From: Clostridia bacterium
GTDB lineage: Bacteria; Bacillota; Clostridia; Oscillospirales; Acutalibacteraceae
DNA: 24,496 nt
Assembly (NCBI GenBank): GCA_900771085.1
Contig: CAAGMR010000064.1
Location: 1 to 24,496 of the forward strand
Direction of reading: 5' to 3'
The position numbers were made by a program, and so were the translations under genes. Below the pieces are notes generated by a model that did no database searches, was not told the DNA's origin, and saw only the letters and a list, made by a program, of their open reading frames with translations. Positions 1 through 9,600 of the stretch are shown piece by piece (the first letter of the stretch is position 1; each line of letters begins with the position of its first letter).

Positions 1-242
1 AAGACGAAATGCTTTATACCTCAATCAACTTTGATGAGGGCTGGAATGTATTTGTCGACGGTCAGAAAGTCGGACCGGAAGACATATACAAATTAGGCGG
101 AGCCTTAATTGGTGTGGCGATGCCTGAAGGCTCCCACACGGTTGAGTTTAAGTTCAAGGCCAAAGGTCTGACTCCGGGCATTGCAGTTTCATCGGTTACT
201 GCTTTGGCAGTCATAGCATGGTTCGTTTACAAACGTAAATAA
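1..242 (+). CDS. C-terminal end of a YfhO-like membrane protein (partial)
   Basis: The frame is open from the left edge, so the start lies outside the window; the ATG at 9 is internal. The visible ~80 residues read as a small beta-rich segment (FDEGWNVFVDGQKV, then a stretch ending EGSHTVEFKF), one hydrophobic helix (about AVSSVTALAVIAWFVY) and a basic KRK tail. This arrangement, with a GW-x-V-x-V-DG segment before a last transmembrane helix, is typical of the C-terminus of YfhO-family multispanning proteins, linked to glycosylation of cell-envelope polymers. It ends in TAA followed by a terminator. The family call is by recognition of the tail only; other large GT-C-like membrane proteins have similar tails. 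Confidence 0.65.
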   Translation, partial: DEMLYTSINFDEGWNVFVDGQKVGPEDIYKLGGALIGVAMPEGSHTVEFKFKAKGLTPGIAVSSVTALAVIAWFVYKRK

Positions 243-250
243 TAATAATT

Positions 251-280
251 AAAAGCCCCGGTCTTATGACCGGGGCTTTT
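251..280. terminator. Bidirectional intrinsic terminator between convergent genes
   Basis: The arms AAAAGCCCCGGTC (251-263) and GACCGGGGCTTTT (268-280) pair perfectly around a TTAT loop. The plus strand continues in TTTTTT and the minus strand in TTTTAATTATTATT. It sits between the YfhO-like gene (+) and the adenylate-forming enzyme (-), so it can end both transcripts. Confidence 0.9.
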
Positions 281-307
281 TTATTGCATTTAATTAATCT
301 AATTAAA

Positions 308-2035
308 TTATGCCTCTTCTTCAAGAGTTCTGTAGTCAACCTTACCTGCAGCTGTAAGTGGGAGTTCATCACGGAACTCGTACATGAGTGGCTGCTGGTA
401 TGCAGGAAGCTCAGCTTCAACGATATCACGAATCTCAGCTTCAACCTTTTCAGTTGGCATATCAACGTCGTTCTTAAGTGAAACGAAAGCCTTAAGACGA
501 GACTGTTCGTCGTTTGTCATCTCAACTACGCAAACGTCCTGAATAGCTGCGTGAGTAGCGATAACTTCTTCAGGGATGTTAGGGTAAACCTTGTAACCTG
601 TACCCTCATGGAATGTCATGATAATTCTCTTGATACGGCCAACAAGGAAGATGAAACCGTCTTCATCAATGTAACCAAGGTCACCTGTGTGGATCCATTC
701 AGAACCATCTTCGTGAATTCTTGTGAAGTTCTTGTTCTCTTCTTCGTTATCCTTGTAACCGATCATCTGAGAAGCAGCCTGCATGCAGATTTCGCCAACC
801 TTACCATACTGGCATTCCTTACCTGTCTCAGTATCATAGATCATGAAGTTGTTAAGTGGGAATGGGATACCTACAGAACCGATTCTGTTAGCATATGGAT
901 ATGTTGATACTGCTGTAGCACCAACTTCTGTCATACCATAACCCTTGTGAAGTTCAGACTTTGAACCATGGTCATTGAAGAACTGTGTGCACTGCTCTTC
1001 AAGTTCGTTTGTGCAGCCGTCACCACCAACAGCGATGTAGTCCATGCAAGACATATCAACACCGTCAAGTGAAGAGTCACCAAGCATTGGGCTAACCCAT
1101 GCTGGTACAGCAGCTGTGAAGTTGAAGTGATACTTCTCGAAGTATGACTTCCACTCAGAAGCTTCGAACTTAGGAATGATGATTACATTTGCACCAAGTG
1201 CGAATGGCATATGCATGCAAGTAAGAAGACCATAAACAACGAATGGGATTACGATGTTAAGGAATGTTGGGTTTTCGCCATGAGGCATGATGCATCTGTA
1301 CTGATGAGCAACAGAGTTCATTGCCTTATCAGAAAGAAGAACTGTCTTAGGGAAGCCTGTTGTACCACCTGTGTGAGCATAAATAGCAACTGACTGTGGG
1401 TCCTTCTTGTAATCTGTCTTAGGAAGAGAAGCTCCAGCCTTGATCATGTCAGCAAACTTAGTAACTCTGCTGTCTTCAAGGTATGACTTATCCATCTTGC
1501 GAGTCTTGAGAGCAAGACCGATTTTAATCTTGAGAGGTGCATAATCAGAAAGTTCGAAAGGAACGATCTTTTCGATTGTGCTTACGCTGTTAGCAGCAGC
1601 AATTACCTTAGAAGCGAAGAGGTTAAGAGTAATAACAACCTTAGCCTTTGAACCTTCGAAATAATGAACGAAGTCCTTTTCTGTTGAAAGAACGTTGATG
1701 TAGTCAGCTACAGCACCGATCTTGTTAAGAGCATAGAAAGTAAGTGTGCTTGCTACACATGGGATTGTAACTACGTTTACAACATCGCCCGGCTTAATGC
1801 CCATAGCTCTGAAGCCCTTAGCTACTGTTTCGATCATCTCGAACATCTGAGCATATGTGTACTTCTTGTCGAAGTATGTGATAGCTGTATTGTTTGGCTT
1901 GTCCTTATTGCAATATACAAGGTAATCATAAACTGAGAGATCAGGAACAGTGATGTCACCGAACTGCTTGTAGTACTGCATCCAAGGTCTGTCTACTGAT
2001 GGGAAGCCTGTCTTGTTCATAACTTCTGAAGCCAT
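308..2035 (-). CDS. AMP-dependent synthetase/ligase (acyl-CoA synthetase-like)
   Basis: This 575-residue enzyme of the ANL adenylate-forming superfamily should activate a carboxylic acid to an acyl-adenylate and probably transfer it to CoA. The P-loop-like motif HTGGTTGFPK is at residues 221-230, GYGMTE at 365-370, the ribose-binding TGDLG at 450-454 with the hinge GRIKR at 466-470, and the C-terminal catalytic Lys (TAAGKVD) at 565. Length and an intact two-domain layout fit medium/long-chain acyl-CoA synthetases. There is no signal peptide or transmembrane segment, so it is cytosolic. The ATG is preceded by GGAGG at 2043-2047. It appears monocistronic. It lies beside two secreted SGNH hydrolases, which may or may not be related in function. 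The substrate cannot be told from sequence; a fatty or aromatic acid are both possible. Confidence 0.88.
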   Translation of the reverse strand: MASEVMNKTGFPSVDRPWMQYYKQFGDITVPDLSVYDYLVYCNKDKPNNTAITYFDKKYTYAQMFEMIETVAKGFRAMGIKPGDVVNVVTIPCVASTLTFYALNKIGAVADYINVLSTEKDFVHYFEGSKAKVVITLNLFASKVIAAANSVSTIEKIVPFELSDYAPLKIKIGLALKTRKMDKSYLEDSRVTKFADMIKAGASLPKTDYKKDPQSVAIYAHTGGTTGFPKTVLLSDKAMNSVAHQYRCIMPHGENPTFLNIVIPFVVYGLLTCMHMPFALGANVIIIPKFEASEWKSYFEKYHFNFTAAVPAWVSPMLGDSSLDGVDMSCMDYIAVGGDGCTNELEEQCTQFFNDHGSKSELHKGYGMTEVGATAVSTYPYANRIGSVGIPFPLNNFMIYDTETGKECQYGKVGEICMQAASQMIGYKDNEEENKNFTRIHEDGSEWIHTGDLGYIDEDGFIFLVGRIKRIIMTFHEGTGYKVYPNIPEEVIATHAAIQDVCVVEMTNDEQSRLKAFVSLKNDVDMPTEKVEAEIRDIVEAELPAYQQPLMYEFRDELPLTAAGKVDYRTLEEEA

Positions 2036-2109
2036 AAATAATCCTCCAAATAAAATAAGAAATTGAGATTTTGGGGTACGCGAATTCCCCTATTTACAAA
2101 TACTTTGGT

Positions 2110-2143
2110 AGTATAGTTTTGATATGTGAACAAATTGTTAACA
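2110..2143 (-). promoter_or_regulatory. Candidate promoter/operator of the adenylate-forming enzyme
   Basis: On the minus strand a -10-like TATACT lies at 2110-2115, about 75 nt before the start codon. Fifteen nt upstream is the motif TGTTAACAATTTG (2131-2143), part of a near-palindrome GTGAACAA-A-TTGTTAAC on the plus strand. There is no good -35 at 17 nt; the motif sits where a -35 would be, so an activator-dependent promoter is possible. The same 13-mer occurs at 4763-4775 in the leader of the SGNH genes. Confidence 0.35.
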
Positions 2144-2234
2144 TTGCGTGAATGAGATAATAAATTTCACCACATATTGTATGAACAAACCATACCTTAC
2201 CACAAGGATTCCAACAAGTTGTGTTTTTATGTAT

Positions 2235-2266
2235 AAAAAAGCCGCTTACCGGACGGTAAGCGGCTT
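2235..2266 (-). terminator. Intrinsic terminator after the SGNH hydrolase pair
   Basis: The arms AAGCCGCTTACC (2239-2250) and GGTAAGCGGCTT (2255-2266) pair perfectly around GGAC. On the minus strand a T-run follows (complement of 2235-2240). It lies 14 nt beyond the stop codon of the 2281-3408 gene. Confidence 0.9.
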
Positions 2267-2280
2267 AAGAAAACCTTAAA

Positions 2281-3408
2281 TTAGAATTCGTTCATAACAA
2301 CGTTCATAATCTTGTTGGCAATCCACTGATGGCCTTCTGTCATAGGGTGAGAACAATACATGAAGTAGTTCATGAATGATGTACCATATGTAAGCCATGT
2401 GATCATTGATGGCCACTGAGGTGTTGGAACGTTACGTGTCTGAGCAATTTCATAGTTAGCTCTCTGTGGGCTCTGGTTAGCAACATATGCATTCATAAGA
2501 GCTGTGAATACGCCCATGTTTGCACCGATGTTGTAAAGAGAGATATCAGTGAACTTGAGGTTAGCTGTAGCATTGTAGAACTCAAGAACAACGATGTCAG
2601 CCTGAGGAATATCCTTCTTGAGCTGAGCAATCATGCTATCGAAGTTGTTGTAGAACAATGAGTAAGCGTTAATCTCAGAAACAGCTACCTGAGTAAGAAC
2701 CTGTGGAAGGCACATTGCAACGTCAGCGAATGTGATTACAAGGTTCCAAGCACCTGCAAGGTTAAATGCAGCAAGGTAAGCATCAAGCTGATGAGCAAAT
2801 GCATTGTAAGGACCGGTAAGAAGGTTGTTACCTGCGATAGCATCTTCAATAACACCAACAACGTCAAGAAGTGGAGAGATGATGATATCGTTAGAACCGA
2901 TACCCATTGTTACAAGAACCTTATCATTCTTCTTGATTCTGTTCTTTACAAGATTCTTATAACCGGTCTGTAAGCCCTTAAGTGTACCAGGGTCACAGAA
3001 GAGGTCAAATGCTCTGTTTGAGTTTCTCTGATAGTTTGAAGCCATCTGGTTCCAGTAGCCTGGCTGAACGATAAGTCTTTCGTCGTTAGATGTTACACCT
3101 TCACGAGCAAACTTATAGAAATGATCACTGCCACGCTTAATACCAACAGAAGAAGCAACGAGGTCTGGGTAAGAGCCCTTTACTCTCTTGTTCTGTGTTG
3201 TTGTGGATGTGTCAAGTGCGTTAGCCTTCTCAGGATGTCCTTCATATTCCATGAGATAACCTGTAGATGTTGAGTCACCGAAGTGAAGATACCAGTCATA
3301 GGTTACCTTTTCGTTAGCAGCATAAGCGCCAAGGCATGAAGCACATGCGAGCATAACCATTGCGAGAATTGTTGCAAGTACGCGTCTAGCTTTTCTCATT
3401 TTTGTCAT
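2281..3408 (-). CDS. Secreted SGNH/GDSL-family hydrolase (paralog 2)
   Basis: A 375-residue exported protein. A classic signal peptide (MTKMRKARR, hydrophobic core about 10-28, cleavage near AYA-A at 30) is followed by an SGNH-hydrolase fold: block I FGDSTSTG with the candidate nucleophile Ser46, block III GIGSND with Asn173, and block V with His354 in YCSHPMTEGH. The usual DxxH aspartate is replaced by Tyr351. There is no LPXTG, lipobox or binding domain, so it is probably soluble outside the cell. AAGGATG precedes the ATG. It starts 14 nt after the stop of a paralog (3423-4589) that shares long C-terminal blocks such as NLK-x-TD-x-SL and a WP-xxx-TW motif. Family members are esterases, lipases or carbohydrate deacetylases; the substrate here is unknown. 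Confidence 0.85.
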   Translation of the reverse strand: MTKMRKARRVLATILAMVMLACASCLGAYAANEKVTYDWYLHFGDSTSTGYLMEYEGHPEKANALDTSTTTQNKRVKGSYPDLVASSVGIKRGSDHFYKFAREGVTSNDERLIVQPGYWNQMASNYQRNSNRAFDLFCDPGTLKGLQTGYKNLVKNRIKKNDKVLVTMGIGSNDIIISPLLDVVGVIEDAIAGNNLLTGPYNAFAHQLDAYLAAFNLAGAWNLVITFADVAMCLPQVLTQVAVSEINAYSLFYNNFDSMIAQLKKDIPQADIVVLEFYNATANLKFTDISLYNIGANMGVFTALMNAYVANQSPQRANYEIAQTRNVPTPQWPSMITWLTYGTSFMNYFMYCSHPMTEGHQWIANKIMNVVMNEF

Positions 3409-3422
3409 CCTTTCCTATTGAT

Positions 3423-4589
3423 TTATAAACTTAAGAGTACTTTTTCAATCTGGTCTGCATAGTACTGATGTCCTGCTGTCTGCGGATGAGCACAGTACAT
3501 GTATGCACCATAGAAATTGTTCATTGTACCCCAGGTTACAAGTGGTGGCCACTCTGAGAGCGGAACGTCTCTAACATCTGCAACTTCATAGTAGCCTCTC
3601 ATTGGGCTTGTCTTTTCCATGTAGGTGTTGAATGTTTCACCTGACTGAGCTGCAAGAGCACCAATTCTTAAAAGAGATGCATCTGTAAGCTTTAAGTTGC
3701 CTGTTGCATTATAAATGTTAGTTACAACAAGTGTAGCATTTGGATTGGCATCATGAATAATCTTGATGATGGCATCCCAGTTCTCGTAGAACTGTGCGTT
3801 ACACTTCTGCTGTGATGTTACAAGTGTAAGAAGAGCAAGAGGAAGTTTTCCTGCAAACTCTGCTGCACTAAGAACCATTGTGAAAGCCTGTGCATATGCG
3901 CCAAGACCAAACTGCTCAAGAAGAGAGTTTACGCCGGCAGCAAGACCAGGCATGTTGAGAACGTCAAGAACGTCCTGAAGCATAAACATAAGAAGGTCGT
4001 TTGAACCGATTGTAAGAGTGATAACGTCTGCCTTCTTAATATCTTTGATAACATCGGCCTGCATGATGTCAAAGCCGTGTTCTCTCATGAATGAGAAGTT
4101 ATGAATACGTCCGTCTGAACCTTCACGAAGTTCTGCAGACATAGACTTTTCATATTCAGGGTCAAGAAGTCTTCTGAGGTCAACTGTTGTATAGCCTTCA
4201 CGTGAGTAGTTGATGAAGTGATATTCCTGACTTGGTCTCTTCCAACCGCCTGTTGTAGCTCCATAGTTATTAGTGTATGTTCCGTTCTTTGTAACTCTGC
4301 CAGGGAACTTACAGTTTTCTAAACTAAGAGAGATACCGAGATCCTTTGCAAGAATTGCAGGGAATGCTCTATCAACTACCTGACCGTCGTGTACGTCAGA
4401 AATTGAGATATCATCAAATGGCTTACCCTCTTCTTTGATAAGGTAACCGGTTGCAATACTGTCGCCAATACACATATAAGTCTTGTAACCAAGATCTTTA
4501 ACCTGGCCGGCAGCAAATGATGTTGCGCAAGTAACTGCGATCATGCAAAGTGCAAGTACAAGGCTAAGAATTCTCTTTGCTTTTGACAT
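3423..4589 (-). CDS. Secreted SGNH/GDSL-family hydrolase (paralog 1)
   Basis: A 388-residue exported protein with an N-terminal signal peptide (MSKAKRI, hydrophobic 8-25, cleavage near SFA-A at 26). SGNH landmarks are IGDSIATGY (Ser44), TIGSND (Asn197) and YCAHPQTAGH (His368); as in its neighbour, the position of the DxxH aspartate is Tyr365. Compared with paralog 2 it carries an insert rich in Gly, Asn and Thr at about residues 95-125. First gene of a two-gene unit with a good promoter at 4657-4685; the SD is AGAAAGGG. Tandem duplication followed by divergence is the simplest history. It is probably a secreted esterase or deacylase of unknown substrate; no anchoring signal is visible. Confidence 0.85.
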   Translation of the reverse strand: MSKAKRILSLVLALCMIAVTCATSFAAGQVKDLGYKTYMCIGDSIATGYLIKEEGKPFDDISISDVHDGQVVDRAFPAILAKDLGISLSLENCKFPGRVTKNGTYTNNYGATTGGWKRPSQEYHFINYSREGYTTVDLRRLLDPEYEKSMSAELREGSDGRIHNFSFMREHGFDIMQADVIKDIKKADVITLTIGSNDLLMFMLQDVLDVLNMPGLAAGVNSLLEQFGLGAYAQAFTMVLSAAEFAGKLPLALLTLVTSQQKCNAQFYENWDAIIKIIHDANPNATLVVTNIYNATGNLKLTDASLLRIGALAAQSGETFNTYMEKTSPMRGYYEVADVRDVPLSEWPPLVTWGTMNNFYGAYMYCAHPQTAGHQYYADQIEKVLLSL

Positions 4590-4656
4590 ATTCGTTTCAA
4601 CCCTTTCTTATAGAAACGTGCTGCCCTACAGGCAGAATCAAAAAAACCTAAATTAC

Positions 4657-4685
4657 ATTATATGCTTATTTCCCCACTGAGTAAA
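4657..4685 (-). promoter_or_regulatory. Sigma-A-type promoter of the SGNH hydrolase pair
   Basis: On the minus strand, -35 TTTACT (4680-4685), 17-nt spacer, -10 TATAAT (4657-4662). The 5' leader of about 60 nt includes a small hairpin CTGCC-TGTAG-GGCAG (4621-4635). A second TATAAT lies upstream at 4743-4748 and is preceded by the 13-mer shared with the 2035 gene. Confidence 0.7.
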
Positions 4686-4762
4686 CCTTTTTTGTCATTT
4701 TACCAACAGGCGCAATAACGCACAATGTAAATTTACTGTTTTATTATATACATAAAAATACG

Positions 4763-4775
4763 CAAATTGTTAACA
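4763..4775. repeat. 13-bp motif CAAATTGTTAACA shared with 2131-2143
   Basis: An exact 13-base match to 2131-2143, in the same orientation and in the same kind of place: upstream of a minus-strand gene, 14-15 nt before a TATAAT-like hexamer (here 4743-4748). The core TTGTTAACAA is palindromic. It may be a binding site for a shared regulator. Confidence 0.4.
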
Positions 4776-4785
4776 AACAATAAAT

Positions 4786-4814
4786 AAAGCGCCACGGAAT
4801 TACCGTGGCGCTTT
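4786..4814 (-). terminator. Intrinsic terminator at the end of the purine operon (after glyA)
   Basis: Arms AAAGCGCCACGG (4786-4797) and CCGTGGCGCTTT (4803-4814) are perfectly complementary with a 5-nt loop. The minus strand runs on into TTTATTTATTG. It is 26 nt beyond the glyA stop and is the first clear terminator downstream of purE. Confidence 0.9.
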
Positions 4815-4840
4815 CTATTTATATAGTGTATAGACTTTAA

Positions 4841-6091
4841 TTATTCATAAAGTGGATATTTTGCAACAAGAGCTGCAACTCTTTCAGCTACGCTCTCCTT
4901 CTTGTTTTCGAAGTCTGTTGCAACATCCCAGATGCATTCAGCTATCGGTTTCATGTCTTCAGGCTTGAAGCCTCTTGCTGTAGCAGCTGCTGTACCGATT
5001 CGAACACCTGATGTTACAAATGGTGAACGTGGCTCATTAGGGATGGAGTTCTTATTAAGGGTAATATGAACGGCATCACAGTTAATCTGAAGTTCCTTAC
5101 CTGTAAGATCAGGGATGTTTGTAAGGTCAACAAGCATAAGATGGTTATCTGTACCACCTGAAACAAGTTTGAAACCACATTCCATCATTGCATCTGCAAG
5201 TGCTTTGCAGTTATCAACGATACCCTGCTGATACTCTTTGAACTCAGGCTTTAATGCTTCACCGAAGCAGATAGCCTTTGAAGCGATAACGTGCTCGAGA
5301 GGACCACCCTGTGCACCCGGGAAGATAGCCTTATTGAAGTTGAACTGATCGGCAGCTTCCTGGTTTGCAAGAATAAGACCACCTCTTGGTCCGCGAAGAG
5401 TTTTATGAGTAGTTGTAGTTACAACGTGAGCATATGGGATTGGTGATGGATGAAGACCTGCTGCAACAAGTCCTGCGATATGAGCCATATCAACCCAAAG
5501 AATAGCGCCAACTTTATCGGCAATCTCTCTGAAGCGTTTGAAATCAATAACACGTGGATAAGCAGATGCACCTGCTACGATCATTCTTGGCTTGTTTTCG
5601 ATTGCAAGTCGCTCTACTTCGTCATAATCAATGTAACCTTCATCATTTACACCGTAAGGAACGATGTTGAAATAAAGACCTGAGAAGTTTACAGGTGAAC
5701 CATGTGTAAGATGTCCGCCTGCGTCGAGGCTCATGCCAAGGATTGTGTCGCCAGGTTTACAAATAGCCATTGTAACAGCCATGTTTGCCTGAGCACCTGA
5801 ATGAGGCTGAACGTTAGCATAGTCGCAACCAAAGAGCTTCTTTGCACGTTCAATTGCAAGAGTTTCAATTTCATCAACTACTTCGCAACCGCCATAATAA
5901 CGCTTGCCTGAGTAACCTTCAGCATACTTGTTTGTAAGGCAGGTGCCCATTGCGAGCATAGTTGCCTCAGTAACAATGTTTTCAGATGCAATAAGTTCAA
6001 TGTTATTGCACTGTCTGTTGAATTCTTTCTTGATGCCAGCTCCGACTTCTGGGTCTGCTGCTTCAATAAAGTCCATGATGTCTTTAATCAT
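4841..6091 (-). CDS. glyA: Serine hydroxymethyltransferase
   Basis: PLP enzyme interconverting serine plus tetrahydrofolate with glycine plus 5,10-methylene-THF in the cytosol. Full length at 416 residues. The PLP lysine is Lys230 in TTTTHKTLRGPRGG; the cofactor pocket motif WVDMAHIAGL is at 199-208, the early ELIASEN at 32-38 and YSGKRYYGG at 60-68. The ATG at 6091 has AGGAG at 6101-6105. It is the last gene of the pur operon, 41 nt after the phosphoribosyltransferase. Its place makes sense: it feeds glycine to PurD and one-carbon units (via 10-formyl-THF) to PurN and the AICAR transformylase. Confidence 0.97.
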   Translation of the reverse strand: MIKDIMDFIEAADPEVGAGIKKEFNRQCNNIELIASENIVTEATMLAMGTCLTNKYAEGYSGKRYYGGCEVVDEIETLAIERAKKLFGCDYANVQPHSGAQANMAVTMAICKPGDTILGMSLDAGGHLTHGSPVNFSGLYFNIVPYGVNDEGYIDYDEVERLAIENKPRMIVAGASAYPRVIDFKRFREIADKVGAILWVDMAHIAGLVAAGLHPSPIPYAHVVTTTTHKTLRGPRGGLILANQEAADQFNFNKAIFPGAQGGPLEHVIASKAICFGEALKPEFKEYQQGIVDNCKALADAMMECGFKLVSGGTDNHLMLVDLTNIPDLTGKELQINCDAVHITLNKNSIPNEPRSPFVTSGVRIGTAAATARGFKPEDMKPIAECIWDVATDFENKKESVAERVAALVAKYPLYE

Positions 6092-6132
6092 TTAAGTTGG
6101 CTCCTTTTTTTACATAGGGGTAATGGGTTTAC

Positions 6133-6669
6133 TTATTTAAAGAAAAGTGGAAGAGGTTCAAGGAAGATAATATCTTCTCTGTCCTTAGCGTCACCTTCAG
6201 CAAGGATAGCAGCCTTTCCTACGATTTCTGCACCTGTCTTTGAAACAAGTGTCTCAAGTGCAGCAAGGGACTCACCTGTTGAGATAACATCATCAACGAT
6301 GAGGACCTTCTTGCCGCTGAGGGCTTTAGCCTCAGCGCCATCAAGGTAAAGATGCTGTACTGCCTCTGTGGTAATAGATTTTACATCGACGCCAAAAGAA
6401 TCTGTCATATAGAGCTTCTTGCCCTTTCTTGCAACGAAGTAAGGCTTGTTGCTCTGTCTTGCCATCTCATAGCCAAGAGGAATACCCTTTGCCTCTGCTG
6501 TAATAATGTAATCGAACTCAGGGCATTTCTTAAGAAGTTCGGTTGCTGAGTCTACTGTAATCTCAACATCACCAAAAATAACAAAGCCTGCAATGTCAAG
6601 ATGTGCATTTACTTCACAAATAGGAAGCTGTCTTTTATGACCTGCAATGGTCATCTCGTAAAATTCCAT
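6133..6669 (-). CDS. Adenine phosphoribosyltransferase-like protein
   Basis: A type I phosphoribosyltransferase of about 178 residues. The PRPP loop VLIVDDVISTGES lies in the C-terminal half, and ITAEAKGIPLGYEMARQ with ARKGKKLYM resembles the Apt-type pocket (VGPEARG... VRK-x-GK). It probably makes a nucleotide from a free purine base and PRPP; adenine is the likeliest base but xanthine or guanine cannot be excluded. Start choice: an upstream GTG at 6678 is in frame, but the stretch AAAAGGTGA that contains it makes a good SD six nt before the ATG at 6669, so I prefer that ATG. The gene lies 20 nt after purL inside the de novo operon, so salvage would be co-expressed with synthesis. Confidence 0.8.
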   Translation of the reverse strand: MEFYEMTIAGHKRQLPICEVNAHLDIAGFVIFGDVEITVDSATELLKKCPEFDYIITAEAKGIPLGYEMARQSNKPYFVARKGKKLYMTDSFGVDVKSITTEAVQHLYLDGAEAKALSGKKVLIVDDVISTGESLAALETLVSKTGAEIVGKAAILAEGDAKDREDIIFLEPLPLFFK

Positions 6670-6689
6670 GCTGTTCACCTTTTCATAAG

Positions 6690-9600
6690 TTAGTTTTTAA
6701 AATATTCAACTGCTGACTCGAAGAGCTTCATGTCATACTCGCCAGGAACGTTGGCATAGAGTCCTGAACCGATACGTTCAGAGTGACCCATCTTACCAAA
6801 TACATGTCCATCAGGAGAAAGAAGACCTTCAACTGCAAGAACAGAATCATTAGGGTTGAATGCGATGTCGTTTGTAGGGTTACCTTCGAGATCGACATAC
6901 TGAGTAAGAATCTGTCCGTTTTCAGCAAGTTTTATAAGTAATTCTTCTGAAGCGAGAATACGACCTTCACCATGAGAAATAGGAACGTTGTAAACATCGC
7001 CTACATTTACGTGCTTAAGCCATGGAGACTTATTGGAGTTAACCTTTACACCAACAATCTTGGACTGATGTCTTGAGATTGTATTGAATGTAAGAGTTGG
7101 GCAATCCTCGTCAGTGTCGATGATTTTACCGTAAGGAACAAGACCAAGCTTGATAAGTGCCTGGAAGCCGTTACAGATACCACCCATAAGTCCGCCGCGT
7201 ACTTCAAGGAGTTCAGTAACCTTTTCCTTGATTTCAGGGTTACGGAAGAATGAAGTGATGAACTTTGCGGAACCTTCAGGTTCGTCACCGCCTGAGAAGC
7301 CACCCGGAATGAAGATAATCTGTGATTCTGCAATCTTTGCTGCAAACTCTTCAACAGACTTTTCGATGTGAGCAGAATCAAGGTTGTTGATAACGTAGAT
7401 TTCTGCTTCTGCACCTGCGCGTTCAAAAGCCTTGGCTGTGTCGTATTCACAGTTTGTACCAGGGAATACAGGAATAAGAACCTTTGGCTTTTCAACCTTT
7501 ACAGGAGCGGAATATGTTTCTTCTGTTTCATATGCGAATGTAGGAATATCTACCTTTTCATTCTCAATGTTGCACTTGAAGATTGGCTCGAGCTTATCTT
7601 CATATGCCTTTTCAAGGCAGTGAGCGCAAACGCGGGTTCCATCAAGTACAAATGCGAAGTCTTCTGTTGTTTCACCAAGAACAGTTGAGCCCTCAACTTC
7701 AGCATCTGCCTTAAGTTCAAGAACAAATGAACCATAGTTGTAAGCAAATACATCGTCAAGGTCTGTGCCATCAGCAAACTTAAAGCCGATTTTGTTACCA
7801 AGACCCATCTTAAGAACAGCTTCTGCAATACCGCCATATGTTGGTGTATATGCGGAAAGAACCTTGCCCTCTCCTACTGCTGTCTGTACCTTTGCATATG
7901 CTTCCTTGAGTGATTCAATAGTTGGAACCTTGTATTCGTCATATTCAGGTTTAACGATTACAACCTTGCTTCCCACCTTCTTGAATTCATTGGAAACAAC
8001 TCTGTCAATCTTGTCTGTTGTAACAGCAAAAGAGCAAAGTGTTGGAGGAACATCAAGGTCTTCAAATGTACCTGACATTGAATCCTTACCACCGATGGCA
8101 GCAATACCAAGGTCAATCTGTGCCTTGTACGCACCAAGAACTGCAGCTGCAGGCTGTCCCCATCTTTCAGGAGTAGCGCCCGGATGAAGGAAGTATTCCT
8201 GGAATGTAAGGTATACATCTTCAAAAGTTGCACCTGTAGCAATAAGCTTTGATACTGATTCAACTACAGCAAGGTAAGCACCGTGGAACTGGTCCTTCTC
8301 CATGATGAATGGGTTATAACCCCATGCCATCATTGAAACTGTGTCTGTGTCACCATGTTCAACAGATACTTTGTTAACCATTGCCTGAACCGGTGTTCTC
8401 TGATACTTGCCACCGAAAGGCATAAGAACAGAACCGGCACCGATTGTTGAGTCAAATCTTTCAGAAAGTCCGCGCTTTGAGCAAACGTTAAGGTCTGTTG
8501 CGAGATCTTTCATTGACTTCTCGAAGTCACCTGTTGGCTTCTTCTCGAACTTTTCAGACTTGGTTGTATGAATGTTAATGTGCTTTTCAGCACCATTTGA
8601 GTTAAGGAATTCACGGGAAATATTAACGATAACATTACCCTTCCAGCTCATTGTAAGGTAAGGCTTTTCAGTTACCTTTGCAACAACTGTAGCCTCAAGG
8701 TTTTCTTTGTTGGCAAGTTCAATGAACTTATCAACGTCCTTAGGCTCAACTACAACAGCCATTCTTTCCTGAGATTCGGAAATAGCAAGCTCTGTACCGT
8801 CAAGGCCTTCATATTTCTTTGGAACAGCATCAAGTGAAATCTCAAGGCCATCAGCAAGTTCGCCGATTGCAACAGATACACCGCCGGCACCAAAGTCGTT
8901 GCAGCGCTTAATAAGTTTTGAAGCAACAGGATCTCTAAAGAGTCTCTGGAGCTTTCTTTCTTCAGGAGCATTACCCTTCTGAACTTCAGCGCCACAAGTT
9001 TCAAGAGAGCTTAAGTTGTGGGACTTTGAAGAACCTGTCGCACCGCCACAGCCATCACGGCCTGTACGGCCACCGAGAAGAATAACGATATCGCCCGGAT
9101 CAGGTCTTTCACGACGTACATTCTCTGCAGGAGCGGCAGCTATTACAGCACCGATTTCCATACGCTTTGCAGCGTAGCCGTCATGATAGAGTTCATCAAC
9201 GATGCCTGTAGCAAGACCAATCTGGTTACCATATGATGAGTAACCGTTAGCAGCTGTAGTAACAAGCTTTCTCTGAGGAAGCTTACCTTCGATTGTCTCT
9301 GAAAGAGGCTTGAGAGGGTCAGCTGCGCCTGTTACACGCATAGCACCGTAAACGTAAGATCTGCCTGAAAGCGGGTCACGGATTGCACCGCCGATACATG
9401 TAGCGGCACCACCGAATGGTTCGATTTCTGTTGGATGGTTGTGTGTTTCATTCTTGAAGAGAAGAAGCCACTCCTCATCCTTACCGTCATGACCGATTGT
9501 CATCTTAACTGTGCAGGCATTGATTTCTTCAGACTCATCAAGCTTCTGAAGCTTACCCTGCTTTTTAAGTACCTTTGCAGCAAGTGTACCGATATCCATG

